Translations under genes and position numbers: made by a program
Shown: positions 1-13,915 of the stretch, in pieces
How positions within the stretch are numbered: position 1 is the stretch's first letter
Layout of the letters: each line of letters begins with the position of its first letter
Notes under the pieces: model-generated
Seen by the model: only the letters and a program-made list of their open reading frames with translations
What the model was told of the DNA's origin: nothing
The model's database searches: none
Source: Phycomyces blakesleeanus NRRL 1555(-)
Taxonomy: Eukaryota > Mucoromycota > Mucoromycetes > Mucorales > Phycomycetaceae
Assembly: GCF_001638985.1 (NCBI RefSeq)
Contig: NW_017265155.1
Span: forward strand, 248,001 to 312,000
Length of the DNA: 64,000 nt
Direction of reading: 5' to 3'

Positions 1-1171
1 TTATATTAAATCACATTGTAACAATACCATAAGGATCAGTATCATTCCTAATCTTGCAAATATCTATCCTTCATTTGATTCTTATTGTTTTCTTTTTCTT
101 TTCTAGTAAAAGATATTTATGGCTGTGTATTCATGGTGCCCAGAACATTGGCGTCAAACAAATGACCTATTTCTTTTTCTCAATCCAATGCCTTATTCAA
201 ATGGCAAAAGATATCGATTAGACTTAACCAAAAATAATAACCCCTTCTCCCCACACATCTTTAATTTGAAATATTTTATTCTTCTATTCCACAGTCATTA
301 AATATATATACATGTATATATGTGTATTGTCTAGAATGTTCACATACGATTTATTAATTGTCTTTCTTTTATCAAAAAGTCGTGTCTTTGTTAGGAGACT
401 ATTATGCATCGTTAATTGTTAATTATCCATGGTATATTTTTTTTAATTGCCTCTCCCCAGTTGTCACAATATTGAACACACATCAAACTTGGCAAATGCG
501 GGCAACATGGGTCTTTTTCTTTTTCTACTCAGTTCCCTTACCCCCACGGATAAACCTTTCATTTCACGGAGCGGTAATTCAAACCAATACTTGTGGTTCA
601 TCCAAGCATTTATTATAGGGAAGATCTTTTTCTAATATCTTTATATGTGTCACAATATACTCTTACTGTCCGGGCAATATTGAATGGCTGTCAATAGTTT
701 AACAATCCAGAAACCCTACCCAAAGATCATTTTTATTTTGCAGTCATAATCGGACACTGCTTCTATGGGTGCTCATGGAATCCTTTATTGATATAAAGGA
801 TTCAGTGAGCACCTTATATCACTGGCAGAGATGAAGACGGATTTGGGGGAGATTGAGTATGGACCGAACTTTATAATCAAAGGTCACAAAAAATACCGGA
901 CAAAAAGTGTAACCAACTGACGCTTTTATTTTTATTTATTTTATTTTTTTTTTAAAAAAAAAAATGCTTTATAGCCCACTAGGTCGGCTGTCTTTTAAAA
1001 AAAAAAAAGCATAATGGCAAAAATAAAAAGGGGTTTTTAGATCCAGCTCAATCTTCTTCCTTCTGTCAATAAACAATAGCTTCTCTTACTTTTTTATCTT
1101 CTGCTTTAGCCTGCACCCCCATTACTTGTACACCTTATTCTACTCAGCCAATTCAGTTACCACAAGCCACG
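1..1171. other. AT-rich upstream region of IDH2, no gene seen
   Basis: No reading frame here resembles a protein. The short open stretches at 119-635 are AT-rich and match no family I recognise. Two poly-A/poly-T blocks lie at about 940-965 and 995-1010. The last 150 bases before the IDH2 start are pyrimidine-rich and probably hold its promoter and 5' leader, but no clear TATA box is visible. Confidence 0.5.
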
Positions 1172-3232
<2,061 letters not shown>

Positions 3233-3995
3233 ACCTCAAAAAATGCCATTTATTACATAAACCAAATCAATCAATCAATCAACAAGATAAATAAATAATC
3301 TTTACATGATTATAATATATAATTGGTGTGTTTAGACTATGTGAAAATCCGATATTAAAAACCTTCGTTTTAGAGATAGAGAGATAGGAAGGATAGATCC
3401 TCAAAAGCTTATACTTGACCCTGTGAAAAATAAATATATAGAAGAAAATGTTGGTCAAGCCTATTGAAAAGGCTCATACACCACAAATTGAAACAGATCT
3501 CAATTAAATATTTAATACATAATAATAATAATACATTTTGACTGTCTTTCTGCCTGTCTGTATGGATAAGATTGACGAAGATTCCCATGCGCTCATCAAG
3601 TCTGTATGTAGGAATTTGCTTAACTCAATACTATTAGCATTAAAAATAAAAGTGACCCAGTTGAAAAGGTGTCTTTCTTTTTTCATGATGTGTGCGGTAC
3701 AGAAGTTACCAGACCTAAAGCAAATAGTCGTACCATTTGTTTCCTTCCTTCCTGCTTTCGTTTGGGTTACTTATCATATTGATTGATTCATTTATCCTGT
3801 ATACCGCCTTAAGGATTGATATAAATAACTCTGTCAATTTGGTGTGAAATATGTGCCAGTCGTCTCTATTGCTCTAGTAATTCTTATCCAAATATCTCAA
3901 ATATCTACACTCTCGATAAAAAACGTCTCAACCACTGCAAAAATTTAAAAAGCAAAAAACAACTAAAGTAAAAGCATTGTTTTCTAATTTTATTA
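3233..3995. other. intergenic, no gene seen
   Basis: AT-rich sequence downstream of IDH2. Open frames near 3538-3786 on the plus strand and 3504-3686 on the minus strand lack family similarity and good starts. Confidence 0.5.
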
Positions 3996-4320
3996 ATCTA
4001 ATTCAACATGTAAAGCACATCTTTATCACAAAATACCCGAGATTCTTGTGAGGAAAGCAATTCCTACAGGTACATATGGATCATGTATTGCAGCTCATAA
4101 ATTGGGTATAGTATAAAGCCGTAAGAAAAGATAGTTGCATTGGGCTCATGAGCATATAAATTAGACCGATGGCTAATATAAAAGTGTTATATCGTCCTTT
4201 GAATCAAGATTTATAGTCAAGGGTTATTATGGAGAGGCAAAAGCTATTAGAAGAGTTGCGGAAAGGTTCAAGGAAGAAAGTATCATTACGGGAACCAAGT
4301 AAGGGCGTGTTTGCGAGCGA
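3996..4320 (+). pseudogene. Tc1/mariner-type transposase relic, copy A
   Basis: A decayed DNA-transposon fragment. It aligns by eye with the block at 5862-6360: both share a stretch around the words aacatg-aagcac and atcatgt near 4000-4090, then a longer stretch from 4200 to about 4310. In the plus frame the second part reads ESRFIVKGYYGEAKAIRR, matching the region after the first catalytic aspartate (WSDES motif) of Tc1-like transposases. The first part contains GSCIAAHKLGI, which looks like the N-terminal helix-turn-helix. The fragments are separated by stops and no intact frame remains. I see no certain terminal repeats. The family call is from motif memory. Confidence 0.5.
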
Positions 4321-5861
4321 GACTGAATAAAGAATAGAAAAATAACCAAGTTTAACGTTAAGCTTGTCCCTATAAATATATAAAGCACACGTAATTAAAT
4401 CCACACTACAAAATATTAACCAAACCAAATGGAATCTTTATTTTTTTTAATGTTTCATTTTAAATACCCCTTTTCTTTACAAAAGCGTCTTGTTCTTAAA
4501 AATTGACACGTCGTAACCAAATGTTGGTCAATTATTGTTATTTTATTTTTTGAAAAAAAAGGCACAAATATGCGTTTTTGTCAGTTATAAAGCACCAATT
4601 CTCTTAAACCCAACAATCGTAGCTTACTCATTGAATAGGATGTACTTAATACCAATGCAAAAGAAGAAGAGGTATTGGTTTGTAAACAATTCTTGTGAGG
4701 ATTGGAGATTTACGATTTAACAAAAAAAATATTCAAAAATAATGTTTGAGATTTTCAGTTCTTAAAAAAGCCAAAAACGGCCAAAACGGCCGTGCACACC
4801 TCTTGTAGTGTAACTCCTTTAAATGGATTTTAAGTAGGAGCCGTTTAAAAATACATAAATACTTGGATTTATATTCTCTTTTTAAAAAAAAGGATTCACT
4901 TAAAGAAGTTCTTTTACTTTGGGCAGCAAACGGCCCGGTACGCTTTAGATACTACACAATCACCAAAATACTCACACACTAAATGTTTTCTCTCTCATAG
5001 AACCTTATAGAACAATATACGTCACCTAGAAATAATAAGTCACGTATCCAATATCCTTCCTAACACTATGAGCCATTTTTGCGGTGACTTTTCTTTTTAG
5101 CCGCCTCGGTTTTCTTGTCTGATGTGACTTTTTTTATTTTAATCTCAAGGACTCTTTTTTTCATATGGCGTCACAATGTTAAAAGCCAATCAAAATAATT
5201 TAAAAGTCATTGACTCATTTTTCAAACACCAATCATTTTAATTTTCACGTTCCGTGACTTTCTTTCAATTGCAAAAGGTCGTACAAGAGTTGAACCATTT
5301 TGTCTATAAAAAGGGGCCAAAAGTTTGCAAATTTTTCAGATCTTTATTGTGGCGGTTATCTACGTAGTCTGCTCATAGATGTGGCCTTAGTAAACCGGTC
5401 GAAAGACTTTCACAGTTGAAGACCTATAAACCAAACTATATAAACCACGCGATGTCTATGCAGGTGTAGAATGCTGATAACCTATCTGTTGCCCACTGCG
5501 AGTTTTTTGAAAATTTTCTCGTCCAACAGGGAGATCCCACTTTCATCATTGGCTGGCCACCAATGGTAAATAAATTCAATAAAATAAATGAAAATGAACC
5601 AATCAAAATCTATATAAATTGATTTTCTTAAATCATTTTATATAGATTTTGATTTTTTTTATATTTTTTCAATTTTTTTTTATAAATTAAAAATAAAAAA
5701 TTAAAATTAAAATTAAAATTAAAAAATAAAAAATAAAATAAAAAATAAAATAAAATAAAATACACTCACGCTGAAAAAAATATCAGCCTGCACGCAAAAA
5801 CAGTCAAAAGAAATCGATAAAATAAAAAATAAAAACGTCTTTTTCTTTCATTCTATTACTT
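4321..5861. other. intergenic between two transposon relics; TATA-like box, no firm gene
   Basis: Mostly AT-rich. A good TATA-like sequence (TATAAAAAGG, 5304-5313) sits upstream of a frame at about 5473-5634 that reads NADNLSVAHCEFFENF with further non-repetitive residues, but this frame has no start codon or recognisable family. Short recurrent GTGACTTT words occur at 5093, 5142 and 5255. From 5680 to 5760 the sequence becomes a simple A/T-rich run of aaaat-like units. Confidence 0.4.
5601..5654. repeat. 54-nt near-perfect inverted repeat (hairpin)
   Basis: Arms 5601-5625 and 5630-5654 are reverse complements with a single mismatch, around a four-base loop (tctt). The outer 18 bases of each arm (5601-5618 and 5637-5654) match perfectly. 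This is more than the AT-rich background readily gives. It could be a relic of a transposon end or a fold-back element. Confidence 0.8.
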
Positions 5862-6640
5862 AAATCCAACATGCAAGGCACAATCTCATTAATTTCCACT
5901 TGTTTCATATACGAAAGCCAATTCTCACAAATAAAGATGCATCATGTGTATGAATTTGTGTAAATCAAGGTACAAACATTTACGCCGCTGTTGACACGAG
6001 TCTGCCCATAGTCAAATACCGCGATAAGAAAGCTTAAAAAAAAACAGGATTATATGAGCCGAAATTATTGCCCAAACGACCTAGAAAGAATGACAAGAGG
6101 AATGAAAAGAATAGTATTCCACTTCTTCACACGTTTACGCTTTGGTTTATACATCACAGCCCATGTTAAGCCTTGACAAAAGACCACAAGAATAAAAGGT
6201 GGACAGGACTGGGTTCGTGCTAAAGTCAATTGGTCTAATGAATCAAGATCTATAGTCGATGGTAATGACAGAGGAGCTAGAACTATTAGAAGAGTTGAGG
6301 AAAGGTATAAAGTATATATATACACATCATCGATGGAACCAAGTGAGGGAAGGGTAGTGTGATGGCTTGGAGATGTTTCGGGTCCGGTGGGTTTTGGGAC
6401 CTTTTGTTTTCCTAAATGGCAACGTACACCAAGACCAATACGTGAACACTTTGGCTCAAAGCTTCCTCCTTTGGCTTCAAAATCTTTCATGGAAACAGAA
6501 CAGGTATTTTGTGTTCCAAGAAGGCAACACCATCTTTCATACTGGCTCTTATTCGAGGTGGTAAAAAGACAGTCATGATCACCTTTGGTGGGCTCAAGAA
6601 GCATATTAGTGATTAAAGGGACAGCATCGACAACGTTAGT
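5862..6640 (+). pseudogene. Tc1/mariner-type transposase relic, copy B
   Basis: A more complete relic of the element at 3996-4320. Reading the plus strand with frame changes gives several landmarks of Tc1-like transposases in the right order: VNWSNESRSIVDGN (the WSDES motif, with aspartate replaced by asparagine), a segment ending TIRRVEERYK, then VMAWRCFGSGGFW (the usual VMVWGCF motif), then GNVHQDQYVNTLAQ, and FVFQEGNTIFHTGSY, where the second catalytic aspartate of the usual FQQDGA motif is lost. Frameshifts and stops break it. The minus-strand open frame over 6065-6664 is only the antisense of this relic. Confidence 0.7.
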
Positions 6641-7110
6641 GAACAAAAGGTTGTGATACAACAAGAGTGGAAAAAGGTAGGAGTCAAACTTGCATCAGTT
6701 TTGGCCTGCAGCGTGCAATATTGATGTCAGATTGTAATTGAGAGCAAAGGAGGCCATACCAAATACTGATCTTTTTTTTTTTCTAAAAAATATATTTCGA
6801 TAATAAGCATGTATATTGTCTTTTATTTAAAGTTTGAAGGCTTTAGCTATTATTATTTATGATCAGTTTCATGTTGAATTTATTCTATAATTTTTCTCAT
6901 AAATATTTTGGGATCAGTAGTCGAAATGTTTTTGCCTATGGCCGTATAACTCTCCACCCTCTTGGCGGATCATCAGTTCATATCGCACCACATATAAAAG
7001 AACCTCAAGCCCGCACAACATTACAAATATATTATTCATGACAAGGCAGATAACCATGAGACATCATGCCGTTTTTTCCCTCTGCCATTTACTTTAACCC
7101 CAACTCTTAG

Positions 7111-7629
7111 CTTCTAGCCACTGACTTGGTAATATCAAAACGGATGAGGTATATATTGCCAATCTATCTGGACTTTACAGTCGATATCTTAAGGGCGTTA
7201 GACATTATTTTAAGAGCTTCACTTGTTCATCTTTTCTTGACCGTCTCAGCTTACCTTGGGGAATATGATTTTAAAACATTTTATTTAATATATATAGTAC
7301 CTACGATAAACCAAACACTTGAACCCCTACACTTGGATTTAATAACACCTAAAAATCATAGTTGCCGTTTCCCTTTAGAAATGACGCCTTATTTAAGAGA
7401 TCTAAAAATTCGATTTTTAGAAGGAACAATCGCTCTTGACAAAGTTTTATCGAACAGTCCTGTACTAAAGAGAGTATATTTTGAAGTAAGGGAGGCCATT
7501 TTTAGAGACATGTCCTTTGGACAGCATGAATTGGAAAGCATTGGTTTGATTGGGGGATCTATTTCATTAATTTCACTCGGCAATATCTTTACCTGTTTCC
7601 CTGAAATAATAATAATAAAAAAACAATAA
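7111..7629 (+). pseudogene. LRR/F-box-like protein fragment, probably a relic
   Basis: An open frame of about 170 codons preceded by an in-frame TAG at 7108-7110. The first ATG is at 7144. The middle reads LHLDLITPKN, then YLRDLKIRF, then NSPVLKRVYFEV and QHELESIGLIGG, a spacing of leucines and aliphatics like the irregular leucine-rich repeats of fungal F-box proteins. No F-box is visible and the end runs into low-complexity isoleucine and lysine codons, so it is probably a decayed fragment. The family assignment is tentative. Confidence 0.3.
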
Positions 7630-10600
7630 ATGTATTTCCCAACACAAAGATTTACTAGAAGTAAGATAAAGTCTTAGCTTGTGTGCTTTTATTATCACCA
7701 AGAGTCAATTTAATGGTTAGAGCGAAAATATGTCATTGTATCATTGTATACATGCAAATAAAAGTAAAATTAAAGGAATAATAAATATACCGTTAATATG
7801 GTAAACCATAGCAAAGAATATTAAAGTCGTCATAAAAGCCTTTATAATCTATTTCACCTGTTCATTTTTCTTTGTATAATTTACTCAGGCTCAAAGTAAG
7901 AACAAATGCGTAGGATTAAGAATGTAAAAATAATGTAAAAAGACTGATTTTAAAAGCTATTCAATGTATTAGTTTCAGTAAAGATATATAGATAAGAAGT
8001 ATAAAGAATGCCCACAAAAATAGGAAATAATCTCTTATAGATATATAGATATTTTCACTCACAATCGAACAAAAAATAAACACAATTAAAAAGATGACAA
8101 AGCTTAATTGATATAATCCGAATAATATAACACTATTTAATACTTAATATTCACTTATTAACATTTAATAATTAATCATTAATTGGTTATTTAATGGACC
8201 AAGACTCGCCTCCTTGCTTTTAGCCTAATATTGCACACTGGCTGAGGAATTAATAGCAACAATCTCAGTTACCCAAATCAAAGGCTAAAAGAATTAGACT
8301 CACAAAGAAAGAAAAAAAAATGGACAATAGTCAAGTGTTATATATAATAGGTTTCAGTATTCATGTCAATTTCAATATCTACCTATTAGTGTTGCTATAG
8401 TGATTCAGAAAAACGAAGACATTTGTTGAATATTTCACTTTTGTCTCAAACTTTTTTCTTTGTAATAGACACAGACCCCTCCCTTTCTCCCCCTCCCCCT
8501 CCTCTTCATGCAACACAAAAATAAGATAAAAAACAATTCATTAAAAATATTCAAAGAACGTAATAACTTACTAAAATGGTATTTTTGGAAATACCTGGCG
8601 ATAGCCAAGTTCCCTTTTTTTTAAAAAAAAATTCTTTATGGTCAGTGATACGCTTCTGGAACCTTTTCATTTTTTTATCTTTATATTTATATACTTCTGT
8701 ACCTCACATGGCAATTTCCCGGAACATATCTTCTCTTGGATCTCACAGTATTTCCAACTTGAGAAGCACGGGGTGGAGAGAGAGAGAGAGAAGGGATGAT
8801 GAACATCTCCGGAATCGGGCCATAATGTTAACATTGGTAAAAGATGCACCTTAAATTCAATATAGCAGAACAGCAAAGATATCAAATTCCACAAACGATA
8901 TTTATTGTATTTATTTATTTAAGCTGTAACAAAGCCATTAATTCCAAGCCAATTATGGATTGGTTCATTTAAAGTGGATTTCATAAGACTAATACTGATA
9001 ATGGTACCATTAGAAGAATAATTAAATAAATAAATAAACACTGATTGACTGACTTGATATATATATATTCTATCTTGAAAAATACCATGGTAGGCTTAGT
9101 ATTTTGGTGTTTGAGAGCGCCACTATGTGAGCAAGGGTTAGGAGGGGGTGTTTGCTTAAATATTTTATTTTCAAGAGATTAACTGGGAAACACAGTGAAA
9201 GTTTACCTTTGAGAATACTCTTCAAATTGTTCCTCCTACTCCTATCCCTCAAAAAAAAAGTAGTCTTGATTCTTTGTTATTTGTTCTTTGTTGGTATTCC
9301 CCCTCTTTTTTTTTGCAGTGTTAATTAAATAAGTGTCATAATAAGCTGTACAGAGAGAATGAATCGATTCTGTAGTTTATTTCTGTACTCTATTTGAGCC
9401 ACAAACCCGTCTTATTCTTGGCTCTTCAAGGCAATTTTCTTTTTCTTTTATGTGACACCAATTATTTATATTTGTACACATATTCTAGTGATAATGGACC
9501 TTCGGTTCTGTCAATTTTAATCCAGAATAATAATAGGTCTTATAAAAAGAATACATAAAATGCATACATACTTGTATATATTTTACTCTATTTATCCATT
9601 ACAGGCCAAGCCAAGCCAAGTTAAGCTTGTAAATCATTTGGGTTGTGTACAAACTATATCATGTCCTATTAAAAGAACCTGATAAAGAAAAAAAAAGAAT
9701 AATACAAGAAAAAACGTTTATTGTTAATAAGAATAATATCAATATCAATATCATTTTTGTTACTATTATTGTTTTAGACCCAATGAATTCTGTAGCAGTA
9801 TAAATTGGTGATTTTGCCATCTGTACTATTGGCATATAATAGGCAAGTCAGAGTTCTGTTCTCTTCTCAAAAAGTCAATACTACCAGTAATAACTCTCCA
9901 AAATACTTTTAATACTTTCATAGCCAAAATTAATGAATGAATAAATGAATAAAAAGATATATTTATACACATACATAATCTGTACTTTTGTGTATAAGAC
10001 GTGGTTATTGTTCTTATTTCTCCTTCCTTCACAAGGACCTTTGATGATCCCTTTACTGATCAATACTGAGGACCAAGTCTAGGTTACACTGGGACTATGT
10101 AAGACAATTTATAGATATCTGTCTGTCTTGGAACTTTTTCTTTATTTTATTTTCAGTTTAAGCTATACAAGTAATAGGCTTGTAAGAGATACGTTTAATA
10201 GTACTTACTATGTTCAGTAACAAGCATATAGTAAAAAAATAAAATAAAGCATATTAATTCAATATAAATATAAATATATTTTACAAGATAATAAGCAACA
10301 ATAAAGTCTAGAAAGAAAAGCCTAGACACGAAAGAACGAAATGTAATATACATATTTATATTATCCATGTTACCCACCACTCTGGTTCGACTATATTTCA
10401 TCCCAGAGGAAGGGGAGAGAGAGAGAAAACAAAAGAACGAAATAAAGAAAGCAATAAAGAAAAGGAGGGCGGATAATGAAACAGATAATTCATAAATAAA
10501 TAAATATATATAAATATGTATATGTGTTTCCTGTAACCAAGCTTATAAAAACACGAGGAGAAACATTGGAATCCCAGGACCTCTTCCTTGTCATCCATTA

Positions 10601-10712
10601 ACAATAGGCGCCTCTCTCTCTCTCTCTCTTTCTATTTAGTATTAGTATTATTATTGTTACTATTATTACCATTATTTGCCTCTCTTATTCTCCAATCTTC
10701 CTGTCTTTCTAA
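7630..10712. other. 3-kb gene-free AT-rich region
   Basis: No supported gene on either strand. Open frames at 8576-8854, 9826-10063 and 10195-10604 are AT-rich, short, and lack introns or motifs. The last 100 bases (10612-10712) are a CT-rich and TATT-rich leader of the next gene. Confidence 0.5.
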
Positions 10713-12015
10713 ATGAAAGCAAGCTGGCCAAGATTCTCCTATTGTTGGCTTCTTGCTTTCGCCCTTTATCTTTGGATTTTCGCAGTTTCGACCCAGGCTT
10801 TCCCAGTTCCGCTCTCTTCCAGTACAACAGACAATTCACTCTATGCGGATAACCAACAACCACCATCACAGCAGCAAAAATTTAGCCTCCAAAACACAGA
10901 AGATTCAAACAAAAGGGTTCAACATGAAAGCAGTACAGAGCCAGGAGAATACAGAGTCAACGTGTCCCATTTTTCACAGCTGTTGACATCCCATCTATTA
11001 TTCGAACACCTCGAGAATACCTATCTACTAGTCTCAAAAAAGATTTCACTTTTCTTTCAAGACACCATTCAACTCACGGCAAAATTACCCGAACAACTGG
11101 TCATCAACTCTAGTTCATCAGTAGATGTTCAAATTCTAAAGCATCAACTTAGAGGTGCCGTAGCAGGTAAATAACCAATTAATATATATATATATATATA
11201 TATTTTAAAAAAAGTATACATCCACTCATTCACTCACTTACTAATTCTAAATGATCTACTCTTATTATTTTTTATACTTTTATTTTCGAGCAGCTTACAT
11301 TGAAGATAGGGTTCCTGCAATGTGGAACATGCATGCATCTGCTCTCGACAAGACTTCTCTTCAATCATTTATCGAATATACCGTAATTAGATTATGCCAA
11401 ACCAAAGACAAATACGATCAAGATGAAGTAATCACAAGTTCAATAATTGATGACGATAACGATGATCAGGATGATGATTTTACCCAATACAACAAATATC
11501 TCGAGCAACAAAAACAACAGGAAGGCCACCAAACTACCGACAGTGAAATAGTCCTGACTGTGTCAAATGTCTGTCTAAATGCCAATTCTGGCCTGTTGTT
11601 CTCCGCTCTGGAGGGTTACATTGGAAAACATATCAGACAGGCCATGTCGGACATGGTTTCGAGCAACAACTTACCTCACCTTTACAGCGCAACTCGTGCT
11701 CAAGTGAAAGGAGTACTTGCTCACTTTAACAGCTACATCCTAGTGTCTTCTGGGGTACAGCTTGAGTTGACCCTTTCGCCACAAGACGCTTTATCAATTT
11801 CAAATGATTATTCTTGGCTTTTTAAGACGTCAACTGTAGATGAAATTCTTACGACTGTTGCACACTGGGCAAATGAAGACACAGCAGGGGGTGAAGAAGA
11901 AGGAGAAGAAGGAGAAGAAGGAGTAGAAGGAGACCCGGTCAAGAATTCAAGTTCTCAAAATATGCTTCTTGTCCATTCGATTCAAACTTTTGCTAACATT
12001 GCTCAATATTCTTAA
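10713..12015 (+). CDS. predicted secreted acidic protein of unknown function
   Basis: Two exons, 10713-11166 and 11294-12015, joined in frame give 391 residues. Residues 1-29 form a signal peptide: basic start, hydrophobic core WLLAFALYLWIFAV, and a likely cleavage after STQA. Sequons for N-glycosylation are visible (NVS, NSS, KNSS). Two acidic low-complexity stretches occur, one rich in Asp (about residue 205) and one made of repeated Glu-Gly units (about residue 360). The rest is mixed alpha-helical-looking sequence without a motif I recognise. No transmembrane helix or GPI signal is seen at the C-terminus (ends FANIAQYS), so secretion or an endomembrane lumen is likely. I do not recognise the family. 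Confidence 0.8.
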
Positions 12016-12430
12016 GACTTATGTATATAGATATATATATATATTGTCATTATACATGTATTCTTTTTCTTTTCTTCTTCCTTTTTTTTTACCGCATCAT
12101 ACTTCATCTTAAGCATCTTAAATACCATATGATTCATCTTTAGCAAAGCAACAATAACATCAACAACAAACAGAATCAAATACATATACATACACATATG
12201 TATATTCAACTCATATCATGTACATATATATATTAAAAATTAAACATAAAATGTTAATAAGAAAATGGTTAAACTCTATTTCTTGTATCAATATTTTTCC
12301 TCTCGCTGACTTTCTCTACAATAAGATGTCCTGCCTGTAATCGTGTGTAGTAAATACAGAATTATATTAAGCATAGTACTGGAAGCATACATATACATAT
12401 GTTTTCAAAAATAAAAATGAGGAAGATTTA
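12016..12430. other. convergent intergenic region
   Basis: AT-rich space between two genes that end facing each other. It holds the two 3' UTRs. Short TA and ACAT repeats only. Confidence 0.5.
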
Positions 12431-13915
12431 TTACAACTTTGCTTTTGTGTCAAAGTCAAGATTTCTCACAATCTTAAAGCTAGCCATGGGCCCCTCAATA
12501 TAAATTCGATGTAAATTTCCAGTTTTTACTTTGGGACCATCAGAATTTGTATCTGTATCTGTAGCTTTGTATTCATGATCACCAGGTAAAGACAAGAATA
12601 CTTTGGAGCCCTTTGGAGCCAAGATATCGTTTGGGTCGGTTTGGTTTCCTTGAGGGAGTAATTCAATAGGTTGGCCAGACTTTGTTCTGAATACATTGAT
12701 GCCTGCATTCTCGAGTAGATCTTTGTGATGAAGGACCTTTGCCAATTCAACCATGGTGTAGTATTGGGGAGGGAACAGCTTGACTGTTTCGTTTTTCCAG
12801 TTTTCGATGACTACGATAAAAAACGGAATGTAATAGGAATTAGTCAATAAATGATTTATGTATAGACTAGTGATGGTAATAGTAACATTATTATCATTAT
12901 TAACCTTGTTGAGGTTTGAACCAGTCAAGCTGAACGGTTTCTTGCCCATCTGCAGATACTTCTACAATTTCCTTGTGTTCTTCTTCAATCGTCTGGCCAA
13001 GGACAGTCAGGTAAAATTGGGTATTGTAGCGTCTTTTTTCGATAGTTGGAGTAATCCAGTTGGAAAATGGTGTGAGCTTGTCAACGGCTGGCTCAATTTT
13101 GTATTTTTCACACATCACTTTGAATTGCGAAGGATCCTTGTGAACCACATTTCTCCATTCGTCGGTCAAAAACCCAGAAACCGTGTGAGCGGGTGGATTG
13201 GTGAGTAGTAATCCTGATTCTTCAAATGTTTCACGAATTGCACAAATTTTGCTGGTCAATGTATTCTGTCTAATATGTATACGTGTATATGTAGTTAAAA
13301 TAATCAAATCAACAATTCCAACAGCAGCAAAAATACAGAGAAAGAGAAAGAGAGATAGAAGATCCCCTTGGACATTAATATATCATTTCAAACGTACGCT
13401 TCTTCAAGTTCTTCTTGAGTTTGGCCAGAAACAGAAAGAATGGACTTCCAATGTGAGAAATGATCAAACGAATCAACAATTCCACCAGGAAACACATGAG
13501 CATGTACAAAGTTACTCTTCCCATTACTTATAAATTGTCATTGTTATTATCAGTATTATTAGTAAGAATATACAATATTTGACACCATTTTTTTTTCTTC
13601 TTCTTCTTCTTATATATACATAATGCTTTAATACCGTTTCAACATCAGAACTCGGAAATCGTAATCGTCCTTGTCGAGTACATTCTTCGTGGGAATTGGA
13701 GCAGCAACGATGAGTCTTTTTGTTGTTGTTGTTGTTGTGATAAAGGTATATGAATTAGTATAGCATTATTATTATATTCGTTATATTCATTATAAAATAA
13801 AAGTAAAAGTAAAATGTTCTATATTGTTTCAATTCTTTGATTTTTTTTTTGATTTTTTTTTGAGAACTAAAGCTTACGATGCTGAAGGTCTGATGGCGAG
13901 AGTACTTTGAGACAT
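12431..13915 (-). CDS. NUDT19-like Nudix hydrolase
   Basis: Five exons on the minus strand (13915-13878, 13715-13635, 13526-13398, 13269-12905, 12810-12431) give an in-frame 330-residue protein. The N-terminal part reads LIVAAPIP, then DYDFRVLMLKR and HVFPGGIVD. After an insertion of about 35 residues the second half of the Nudix box follows, IRETFEESGLLL, with the metal-binding glutamates. A Nudix box split by a long insertion is the hallmark of the NUDT19/RP2 branch, whose known members hydrolyse CoA and CoA esters, often in peroxisomes. No clear C-terminal PTS1 is seen (ends TKAKL; AKL would be a weak variant). The start ATG begins the only frame that joins in phase. Confidence 0.88.

Noticed and set aside
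6065..6664. 199-residue minus-strand frame as a gene
   Set aside because: The plus strand of the same interval carries transposase landmarks, so this frame is the antisense of a relic.
8576..8854. 92-codon frame starting MVFLEIPGDSQV
   Set aside because: It includes T/A homopolymers and a GA repeat, and resembles no family.
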